Shown here: piece by piece, positions 1-4,084 of the stretch
Position numbering within the stretch: the first letter of the stretch is position 1
How the letters are laid out: the number at the start of each line of letters is the position of its first letter
Assembly: GCA_003140115.1 (NCBI GenBank)
Contig: PLIQ01000399.1
Location: 7,416-12,548, forward strand
Reading direction: 5' to 3'
DNA length: 5,133 nt
Source of the DNA: Actinomycetota bacterium
GTDB lineage: Bacteria; Actinomycetota; Actinomycetes; Streptosporangiales; Streptosporangiaceae
Made by a program: the position numbers and the translations under genes
The notes under the pieces: generated by a model
What the model was told of the DNA's origin: nothing
What the model saw: the letters and a program-made list of their open reading frames with translations, nothing else
Databases searched by the model: none

Positions 1-19
1 GCCGAGTAAGTTGACCGCC

Positions 20-727
20 ATGGAGAACTCAGCTGCGCTGGTCACCGGCGCCAACAAGGGCATCGGCAAGGAGATCGCACGCCACCTCGCCGCCGCCGGC
101 CTCGTCGTTTGGGTCGGCTCCCGCGACGCCGCGCGCGGAGAACGCGCCGTCGAGGAGATCGGTGGCGACGCCCGGTTGCTCGTCCTCGACGTTACCGACG
201 AGGCAAGCGTCGCCGCCGCCGCACGCCAGGTAAGCACGCTGGACATCTTGGTCAATAACGCGGGCATTTCCGGCGACGGCAAGACAGCAGACCGCGACGA
301 CGTCGGCACCTTCCGCCGCATTTATGAGACGAACGTCTTCGGCGTCGTCGCGGTGACCAATGCCTTCCTGCCCGCGCTGCGGCGGTCCGCGCATCCGCGG
401 ATCGTCAACATCTCCAGCGGCACCGGATCGCTGGCCTGGGCGACCGGGCCGCAGTTCCCGCACCAGGGCAGCTACGCCGCATACCGGTCGTCCAAGGCAG
501 CGCTCAACGCGCTGACCATCTTTTACGCTCACTCTCTGGCCGACGACGGCATCAAAGTCAACGCACTCGCACCCGGCCTGCGCCGAACCGACCTTAACGT
601 CGCCGCCGCCGCCAGCGAGGGCGACCCGGCCGAGGCCGCGGCGGGCGCAGTCCGGCTGGCGATGCTGCCAGACGACGGGCCGTCGGGGGAGTTCTTCTCC
701 TGGGATGGCACGCCGGTCCCCTGGTAG
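20..727 (+). CDS. Short-chain dehydrogenase/reductase (SDR), classical, carbonyl-reductase-like
   Basis: Predicted cytosolic NAD(P)H-dependent oxidoreductase of 235 aa. Visible SDR landmarks are the Rossmann glycine motif TGANKGIG (residues 9-16), the acidic DVTD (57-60), NNAG (79-82), the ETN asparagine (N105), ISSGTG with candidate catalytic serines (131-136), and YRSSK giving the Tyr155/Lys159 pair. The serine-to-tyrosine gap of about 22 residues is longer than the usual 12-14. It resembles the carbonyl reductase/plant-type SDR branch, which also tends to carry the TGANKGIG form and a C-terminal GEFFSWDG segment as here (residues 223-230). The substrate cannot be inferred. I prefer the ATG at 20 because it puts the first beta strand at the usual distance from the N terminus. 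An in-frame TTG at 11 and an open frame to the window edge leave a longer N terminus possible. No strong ribosome binding site is visible. Two hairpins follow the gene, so it probably ends its transcript. Confidence 0.92.
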   Translation: MENSAALVTGANKGIGKEIARHLAAAGLVVWVGSRDAARGERAVEEIGGDARLLVLDVTDEASVAAAARQVSTLDILVNNAGISGDGKTADRDDVGTFRRIYETNVFGVVAVTNAFLPALRRSAHPRIVNISSGTGSLAWATGPQFPHQGSYAAYRSSKAALNALTIFYAHSLADDGIKVNALAPGLRRTDLNVAAAASEGDPAEAAAGAVRLAMLPDDGPSGEFFSWDGTPVPW

Positions 728-778
728 GCCGGAATCGTCTTAGCCGGCCGCCCCGGCCCGTCAGCGGACTGCCCCGGT

Positions 779-819
779 GGCGGGCCGGGATCTGGATTCC
801 CCCCCGATCCCGGCCCGCC
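779..819 (+). terminator. 14-bp perfect hairpin downstream of the SDR gene
   Basis: Left arm 779-792 (GGCGGGCCGGGATC) is exactly complementary to right arm 806-819, with a 13-nt C-rich loop. There is no T tract after it. GC-rich hairpins without U tracts are common after actinobacterial genes. It lies 52 bp after the SDR stop, so it is a plausible terminator or 3'-end stabilising structure. Function is inferred from position. Confidence 0.6.
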
Positions 820-855
820 TGGGCTGCGGTCCCAAACCGGCTCCCGACCGTATGA

Positions 856-887
856 GCGTGGCGCCCTGCTGGGGCCAACGCTTTTTT
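856..887 (+). terminator. Canonical intrinsic terminator: bulged GC stem plus T6
   Basis: Arms 856-866 and 871-881 pair as 4+3+3 bp with single-base bulges at A877 and G863 and a 4-nt loop (867-870). The stem is followed directly by six T (882-887). This is a textbook Rho-independent shape, uncommon in such GC-rich DNA. It ends only 51 bp before the DUF202 start codon. It is either the terminator of the SDR transcript, leaving a very short space for the DUF202 promoter, or an attenuator in a DUF202 leader. Confidence 0.55.
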
Positions 888-901
888 GAAATGATTTCTA
901 C
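887..901 (+). promoter_or_regulatory. AT-rich motif TGAAAnnATTTCTAC, copy 1
   Basis: TGAAATGATTTCTAC lies between the T6 hairpin and the first DUF202 gene, 37 bp before its start codon, and contains the palindrome GAAAT-G-ATTTC (888-898). A second copy at 1907-1921 matches at 13 of 15 positions. Its position suggests a promoter-proximal protein-binding site, but no convincing -35/-10 pair is seen with it. Role unknown. Confidence 0.35.
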
Positions 902-938
902 TGCGATCCGCTCACGACCGAACCGATGGGGGTGCGAG

Positions 939-1313
939 GTGGCGGACTCCGGCGACCAGCCACCCGCCGACGACGGCACCGAGCCCGACCCCCGCTTCAC
1001 CTTCGCCAACGAGCGCACCTTCCTGGCCTGGAGCCGGACCGCGTTGGCCCTGGTCGTGGCCGGGCTGGGGGTCGTGCAGCTGCTGCCGCCGTTCCCCGGG
1101 GTGCCATGGGGCCGGCACGTGCTCGGCGTGCCGCTCATCGTGTTCGGCGCCGTCGTCGCGGTGAGCGCCTATCGTGAGTGGACCAGGAGCCAGTGGGCCA
1201 TGCGCCACGGGCAGCCGCTACCCAGGTCGATCATGCCCACGATCATGACCGTGATCATCGCCGCGATGGCGCTCGTGTCCGCCGTCGTGGTCCTGGCCTC
1301 GGCCCTGCGATGA
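939..1313 (+). CDS. DUF202 family small membrane protein (YidH-like), first of a tandem pair
   Basis: A 124-aa integral membrane protein. The family signature NERTFLAWSRTA is at residues 24-35, right after an acidic, proline-rich N terminus, which is the normal DUF202 layout. Three hydrophobic segments are visible at about 35-50, 60-78 and 100-122, with an R/W/H-rich polar loop (79-97) between the second and third. I chose the GTG at 939 because a G-rich stretch (928-933) sits about 5 nt upstream and the resulting length fits the family. An in-frame ATG far upstream (777) would add 54 residues read through the two hairpins and is unlikely. The gene overlaps the next one by ATGA, so the two are probably translationally coupled. 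DUF202 proteins have no settled biochemical function; E. coli also has adjacent paralogues, yidH and yidG. Confidence 0.88.
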   Translation: MADSGDQPPADDGTEPDPRFTFANERTFLAWSRTALALVVAGLGVVQLLPPFPGVPWGRHVLGVPLIVFGAVVAVSAYREWTRSQWAMRHGQPLPRSIMPTIMTVIIAAMALVSAVVVLASALR

Positions 1314-1603
1314 CGGCCACCCCCGGCCCCCCCGGCCAGCCCGACCCCGGCCAGCCCGACCGCGGCCTGGCCCGGGAGCGAACCTCGCTGGCCTGGACCC
1401 GGACCGCGATCTCCTTCGCCGCCGTCGGCGGCGTCGTGCTGAAGCGCGAGGTCATCCCAGGCCTGATCCTGCTGGCCGTGGTCCCCGCCATCTGGCTGCT
1501 GGGCCGCCTGGCCCACACCGGCCCAGAGAAACTCAAGCTGGTCACGGCCACAATCGTCGCGGTGGCGCTGGTCGCCCTGGGGGTGGTGTTCATCCACCGC
1601 TGA
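1310..1603 (+). CDS. DUF202 family small membrane protein (YidG-like), second of a tandem pair
   Basis: A 97-aa membrane protein starting at the ATG of an ATGA overlap with the preceding DUF202 gene's TGA stop. The family motif is recognisable as RERTSLAWTRTA at residues 22-33. Before it is a short proline-rich cytoplasmic tail with a GQPD repeat (9-12 and 14-17). Hydrophobic segments lie at about 32-44, 50-67 and 77-95, giving three likely helices. The protein is a divergent paralogue of its upstream neighbour, not a recent copy: only the RT..AW.RTA core is clearly shared. Overlapping start and stop codons and co-orientation suggest equimolar synthesis and perhaps a hetero-oligomer; that is inference. 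A strong hairpin about 120 bp downstream probably ends the operon. The family assignment is firm; the function is unknown. Confidence 0.88.
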   Translation: MTATPGPPGQPDPGQPDRGLARERTSLAWTRTAISFAAVGGVVLKREVIPGLILLAVVPAIWLLGRLAHTGPEKLKLVTATIVAVALVALGVVFIHR

Positions 1604-1720
1604 CCATGGTGCCGCTGAACTCGGTGCCACCCAGCCTTCCGGCCCGTTACGCGCGTATGGCAAGCGGACGAATTCTGGCGTGTCGGTCCTGGCAAACCCG
1701 GCGGGCTCGGGCAGAATGGA

Positions 1721-1759
1721 GCAAGGCCCCCTCCACGTATGAGATGGAGGGGGCCTTGC
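1721..1759 (+). terminator. 15-bp perfect hairpin after the DUF202 operon
   Basis: Left arm 1721-1735 (GCAAGGCCCCCTCCA) is exactly complementary to 1745-1759 around a 9-nt loop. No T tract follows. The purine/pyrimidine-rich stem is of the type seen as terminators in high-GC actinomycetes. Being symmetric, it could also block transcription arriving from the right. It lies about 117 bp after the second DUF202 stop. Confidence 0.65.
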
Positions 1760-1906
1760 CAGGCCGCGCCGCACCGGGTCGGCCAGTTGCCCGGCTTACC
1801 CCGCGCTGCGGGCCGCCCGTCGGTGCCAGTCACCCGCAAAAGATCCCGGTTTCCCGGCTTCTCCCGCGTCCCGGAGTTTCCTTCGGGTGGTAACCGTTTC
1901 CGGCGG

Positions 1907-1921
1907 TGAAAGCATTTCTAC
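1907..1921 (+). repeat. AT-rich motif TGAAAnnATTTCTAC, copy 2
   Basis: TGAAAGCATTTCTAC repeats the 887-901 motif, differing only at the two middle bases. Here it lies in the convergent intergenic region, 55 bp before the first DnaA box, where no downstream gene needs a promoter. That argues against a simple promoter role for both copies. Confidence 0.35.
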
Positions 1922-1949
1922 GCCCCCGGCGCATTGTCCCGCAAGAGCC

Positions 1950-1980
1950 TTACCCAATTTATTTCTGCCTATTTTATAAT
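1950..1980. other. AT-rich patch, candidate DNA-unwinding element
   Basis: This 31-bp stretch has 7 G/C bases, in strong contrast to the rest of the window. It abuts and overlaps the first DnaA box. An AT-rich region beside phased DnaA boxes is the arrangement of bacterial replication origins, but low melting stability alone does not show origin function. Confidence 0.4.
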
Positions 1981-2060
1981 CCACACGATATCCACAGAAC
2001 GTACGCCGTTATGCGCACGTGGCGGCGGTTATCCACCAGCTTATTAACAGCTAATCCACA
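1977..2060 (+). other. Cluster of four DnaA boxes outside any visible dnaA/dnaN context
   Basis: Four 9-mers each match the DnaA box TTATCCACA at 8 of 9 positions, all on the + strand: TAATCCACA (1977-1985), ATATCCACA (1988-1996), TTATCCACC (2029-2037) and TAATCCACA (2052-2060). All keep the TCCAC core. Two weaker 7-of-9 copies, TTATGCGCA (2009-2017) and TTATTAACA (2041-2049), fill the gaps. Start-to-start distances are 11, 21, 20, 12 and 11 bp, close to whole helical turns, so the sites face the same side. DnaA, the replication initiator, binds such boxes cooperatively. Clusters outside oriC are known as titration or reactivation sites (datA and DARS in E. coli; extra-oriC clusters in Streptomyces). 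Both flanking genes end toward this region, so promoter regulation is unlikely. A plasmid-type iteron array is an alternative, but no rep gene is present. Confidence 0.6.
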
Positions 2061-2186
2061 GGTAACCGGACGTAACTCAGGGACCACCGTAATGGCGTTC
2101 GCCCTAGGTGATCGACTCGTCTTTTAATCGCCGCATCTGGTCATGAGCCGCGGCTTTCATCGCAACCCGGGTGGCGCGATCCATCC

Positions 2187-2621
2187 TCACCCAGCGGGAT
2201 CGCGGCGCTGGATGGTCACGGCCTGGCGGGAAATCAGCCATGCCCCCGCTGTTCTCGTGTAGTCGAGGACGAGGGTGCCCACTTCGCGGATGGAGGTGCC
2301 GGAGGGCTTCACGCACAGGGCCGTGACCCTGCCCTGGCCGCGCATCGTGCTGTCGCCGGGCACAGTGAGGGAGAGGTTGGCGACCCAGTGGTACAGCTCG
2401 GGATACGCTGCCCACGTCTTGTCCAGGAAGGCCCGGATCGCGCTGCGGCCCGCCAGCACCGGGCCTGGCGTGAAGCTCAGGACGCCCCGGGGATGCCAGG
2501 TTGCCATGGCCCGGTCAAGGTCGCGGCTGTCTATCCCGTGGAACCATTCGGCGACCAGGTGAGCTCCGGCCAGCTGCGCCTGCACCTCGTCCAGCGCTGC
2601 CGCCATGTCTGCTGCTGCCAT
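2187..2621 (-). CDS. SnoaL/NTF2-like fold protein
   Basis: A 144-aa cytosolic protein with the order of elements typical of SnoaL-like (nuclear transport factor 2-like) proteins. An N-terminal helical half holds the AEWFHGIDSRDLDRAMATW segment (residues 24-42), followed by the short GVLSFTPGPVLAGRSAIRAFL region (46-66) and the beta-rich half ending in AWLISRQAVTIQRRDP. Members range from polyketide cyclases and steroid isomerases to proteins of unknown role, so no reaction is assigned. The start at 2621 has a purine-rich GGAAGAGAG upstream; an in-frame ATG at 2606 is an alternative. The gene is divergent from the TetR gene across 70 bp containing an inverted repeat, so it is probably that regulator's target. 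An 8-bp inverted repeat (2175-2182/2197-2204) straddles the stop codon. Confidence 0.85.
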   Translation of the reverse strand: MAAADMAAALDEVQAQLAGAHLVAEWFHGIDSRDLDRAMATWHPRGVLSFTPGPVLAGRSAIRAFLDKTWAAYPELYHWVANLSLTVPGDSTMRGQGRVTALCVKPSGTSIREVGTLVLDYTRTAGAWLISRQAVTIQRRDPAG

Positions 2622-2644
2622 CGTTTCTCTCTTCCGAGTTCACC

Positions 2645-2659
2645 GACCGATGTTCGGTC
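2645..2659. promoter_or_regulatory. Candidate TetR operator, 6-3-6 inverted repeat
   Basis: GACCGA-TGT-TCGGTC is a perfect palindrome with a 3-bp spacer, centred in the 70-bp divergent promoter region. A 9-bp direct repeat TCACCGACC (2640-2648 and 2658-2666) flanks and partly overlaps it. A weaker GAC-5-GTC dyad follows at 2663-2673. Size and position fit a TetR-family dimer site that could repress both divergent genes, as is common for this family. Confidence 0.6.
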
Positions 2660-2679
2660 ACCGACCATTAGTCAGTCTG

Positions 2680-2685
2680 TAAGAT
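2680..2685 (+). promoter_or_regulatory. Candidate -10 element (TAAGAT) for a leaderless tetR transcript
   Basis: TAAGAT fits the actinobacterial TAnnnT -10 pattern, and its end is 7 nt before the A of the TetR ATG at 2692. Transcription could therefore begin at the start codon. This agrees with the absence of a ribosome binding site and with an in-frame TAA at 2680-2682 that excludes any upstream start. No good -35 is seen; the operator palindrome overlaps or abuts that position. Confidence 0.4.
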
Positions 2686-2691
2686 GCCCGA

Positions 2692-3372
2692 ATGGCTGTC
2701 AAGCGGCTCCGCGAACGCCAGGCCGAGGCAACCCGCCAGCAGCTGGTCGACGTCGCCCGCCAGCTGTTCACCGAGCGCGGCTACGCGGGAACCTCGATCG
2801 AGGACATCATCGAGAGGGCAGGAGTGGCCCGCGGGGCCCTCTATCACCACTTCCCAGGCAAGGGCGCCCTGTTCGCCGCCGTCTACCAGGTGGTGCAGGC
2901 CGAGGTGGCCTCGGCGGTGATCGCCGCCGCTCTGACCGCCGACGACCCGGCCCAGGCGGTCTACACGGGCCTGTCGGCATTCCTGGACGCCTGCCTGGAG
3001 CCGGAGTTCCGGCAGATCGTGGTCCTGGACAGCGTGCCAGTGCTGCAGCGTCAAGCCTGGGAGGGTGGCAGCACCGAGCACTCCGAGCATTCCGAGCTAG
3101 ACATGCTCAGCCAGGTGCTCACGCCCCTGGCCGCCGCCTACCTGCCCGGGATCGATATGGAGGCCCTGGCTCACGTCGCCCTCGGCGGCCTGTACGGGGC
3201 GGCCCTGTACATCGCACGCTCGGCCGAGCCGGCCACCGCTCGGGCCGCGGCGGACGTTGTGTTGGACGCCCTCATCACCGGACTCCGAGCCGGCGCCGTC
3301 GCGCCCGCCGCCAGGCCCGCGCGACACAACGAGCCAGCGCCCCCGCGCCCGCGAAGAGAAAATCCGCCCTAA
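2692..3372 (+). CDS. TetR/AcrR-family transcriptional regulator
   Basis: A 226-aa predicted dimeric DNA-binding repressor. The N-terminal TetR domain covers about residues 13-61. It includes the helix ARQLFTERGYAGTSIEDI (22-39) and the recognition-helix region AGVARGALYHHFPGKGALF (43-61), the strongest family signature. The remainder (about 62-205) is alpha-helical and hydrophobic, as expected for the ligand-binding and dimerisation domain, and contains a small EHSEHSE repeat (118-124). The last 25 or so residues are proline/arginine-rich and look disordered, beyond the usual family end. ATG 2692 is the only possible start, because an in-frame stop lies 12 nt upstream. There is no ribosome binding site, so the mRNA is probably leaderless. 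It probably binds the inverted repeat in the shared divergent promoter and controls itself and the SnoaL-like gene. The ligand is unknown. Confidence 0.93.
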   Translation: MAVKRLRERQAEATRQQLVDVARQLFTERGYAGTSIEDIIERAGVARGALYHHFPGKGALFAAVYQVVQAEVASAVIAAALTADDPAQAVYTGLSAFLDACLEPEFRQIVVLDSVPVLQRQAWEGGSTEHSEHSELDMLSQVLTPLAAAYLPGIDMEALAHVALGGLYGAALYIARSAEPATARAAADVVLDALITGLRAGAVAPAARPARHNEPAPPRPRRENPP

Positions 3373-3374
3373 CT

Positions 3375-3586
3375 CTTCATCCCGAGGACCTGGAGCAGCG
3401 CCACGGCGAGTTCGTCCGGGGCTGCGCGGCCGCAGCGGGGTCACCGTCGTGCAGGACCCCGACGCCGACCACCTGTTCCTCGGCGGCACCGGACCGCCCA
3501 CGCCGGCGGAGTACCAGAAGCCCGGGCCACGCAACCCCGCGGTCATCGCCGCCTGGATCACCCGCACCGACACTAAACCCCTTTAA
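3375..3586 (+). pseudogene. Coding-like remnant of an unrecognised protein, one frameshift
   Basis: Between the TetR stop and 3586 the DNA has strong protein-coding character (nearly all codons end in G or C), but the signal changes frame. Codons 3375-3419 read LHPEDLEQRHGEFVR in one frame. From 3422 a second frame continues LRGRSGVTVVQDPDADHL and onward to a TAA at 3584-3586. Restoring one base near 3420-3421 joins them smoothly as ...EFVRG-LRGRSG... . No plausible start codon begins the first part, so the remnant also appears to lack its N terminus. The family is not recognised; the C-terminal part contains a PGPRNPAVIAAWI segment. Alternatively, a short intact gene could start at GTG 3449 (45 aa), or the frame break could be a sequencing error. 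Confidence 0.45.
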
Positions 3587-3728
3587 TATCCCGAACGGCC
3601 GTTGGTTCTCCCTGCCCCTCTCCCTCGCCGCTGCGGGCCGCGAAACCCGATGACAACCGGGGCTCAATCACGTCTCAACCCGGACGGGATAGGCAGGGTG
3701 CATGGCAGGCGGGCCCGGTGTATCTGGT

Positions 3729-3743
3729 GGGGGTAACCCCCCC
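3729..3743. other. G5-TAA-C7 mini-hairpin
   Basis: GGGGG (3729-3733), TAA, then CCCCCCC (3737-3743) form a short, very GC-rich inverted repeat in the 250-bp gap before the small membrane protein gene. It could be a weak terminator for upstream transcription or a protein site. The rest of the gap (3587-3728 and 3744-3835) shows nothing else I can name. Confidence 0.25.
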
Positions 3744-3835
3744 TCCGGAATCAGGGGTCAGCACCATCGGAATCTCGCCGCCAGATCCCTACCGTGGAGA
3801 ACAGACGGGGCACGCAACGGGGAGACGGTGCGGAC

Positions 3836-4084
3836 ATGAATGCGATCGTGAGCGGGGCGCGCTCGAGGTCGACGGTGCTTACCGGCGCGGCCGGGTTTCT
3901 GCTGCTGGTGACGGCGGTGGTGATGATGGTCTGCGCCGCCCCGCGGATGACCCAGGTCCGGCCCGCGTCCGTGACCCACGACCGGCTGGCCTCCTGGGTC
4001 TGGGTGACCCGCGACCACTGGCTGCCGGTCAGGCCGGGCCCGGGCTCCGAACTCACCCCGGCCGGCCGGGCGCCGGTGCCCTAG
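3836..4084 (+). CDS. Small single-pass membrane or exported protein, unknown function
   Basis: An 82-aa protein that I do not recognise. A positively charged N terminus (R9, R11) precedes one hydrophobic stretch at about residues 14-35 rich in V, L, A and M. The remainder is a polar, tryptophan- and proline-containing tail of about 47 residues, probably outside the membrane by the positive-inside rule. The segment could be a signal anchor or a signal peptide; the cysteine (C33) follows Met-Val, so a lipobox is not supported. ATG 3836 is preferred because GGGGAG lies at 3819-3824 (spacer 11, slightly long). An in-frame GTG at 3794 would add 14 residues without a ribosome binding site. Third codon positions are almost all G/C, which supports real coding. 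It converges on the debranching enzyme gene, and the two stop codons share CTAG (4081-4084). Confidence 0.65.
   Translation: MNAIVSGARSRSTVLTGAAGFLLLVTAVVMMVCAAPRMTQVRPASVTHDRLASWVWVTRDHWLPVRPGPGSELTPAGRAPVP

Larger units (their letters stand above)
1604..2186. other. Gene-free convergent intergenic region, about 580 bp
   Basis: This stretch lies between the ends of a rightward and a leftward gene. I see no convincing gene in it: open frames at 1606-1893 and 1906-2127 (+) have no family resemblance, run through structural elements and have unbiased codon use. It holds a hairpin (1721-1759), a second copy of an AT-rich motif (1907-1921), an AT-rich patch (1950-1980) and a cluster of DnaA boxes (1977-2060). 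The segments 1604-1720 and 1760-1906 show nothing I can identify. Confidence 0.7.

Noticed and set aside
886..891. TTGAAA as a -35 element for the DUF202 operon
   Set aside because: No acceptable -10 lies 16-18 bp downstream, and the hexamer overlaps the T tract of the terminator.
1689..1717. Sigma70-like CTGGCA-17-CAGAAT promoter before the 1721-1759 hairpin
   Set aside because: Only 4 of 6 matches in each hexamer, and the start site would fall inside the hairpin, leaving no meaningful transcript.
1604..1720. Possible small RNA ending in the 1721-1759 hairpin
   Set aside because: No recognisable RNA family, no convincing promoter, and the hairpin is explained as the end of the DUF202 operon.
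1606..1893. 95-aa open frame starting 3 nt after the second DUF202 stop
   Set aside because: It reads through the perfect 15-bp hairpin, has no recognisable domain or codon bias, and open frames of this length are common by chance in GC-rich DNA.
1906..2127. 73-aa open frame across the DnaA-box region
   Set aside because: Composition follows the AT-rich patch and boxes, with no family resemblance and no ribosome binding site; the DnaA boxes explain the sequence better.
2175..2204. 8-bp inverted repeat CGCGATCC/GGATCGCG across the SnoaL-like stop codon
   Set aside because: Short stem, 14-nt loop, partly inside coding sequence and without a T tract; too weak to call a terminator.
2388..3653. 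Long + strand open frame of 421 aa spanning the SnoaL-like and TetR genes
   Set aside because: It is a low-complexity Arg/Pro/Gly translation, a shadow of the two real genes. Only its stretch 3375-3419 carries coding signal, used above for the remnant.
1889..3738. Recurring GGTAACC at 1889, 2061 and 3732
   Set aside because: A 7-bp word of the GGTNACC type, frequent in GC-rich DNA, with no shared flanks or consistent context.
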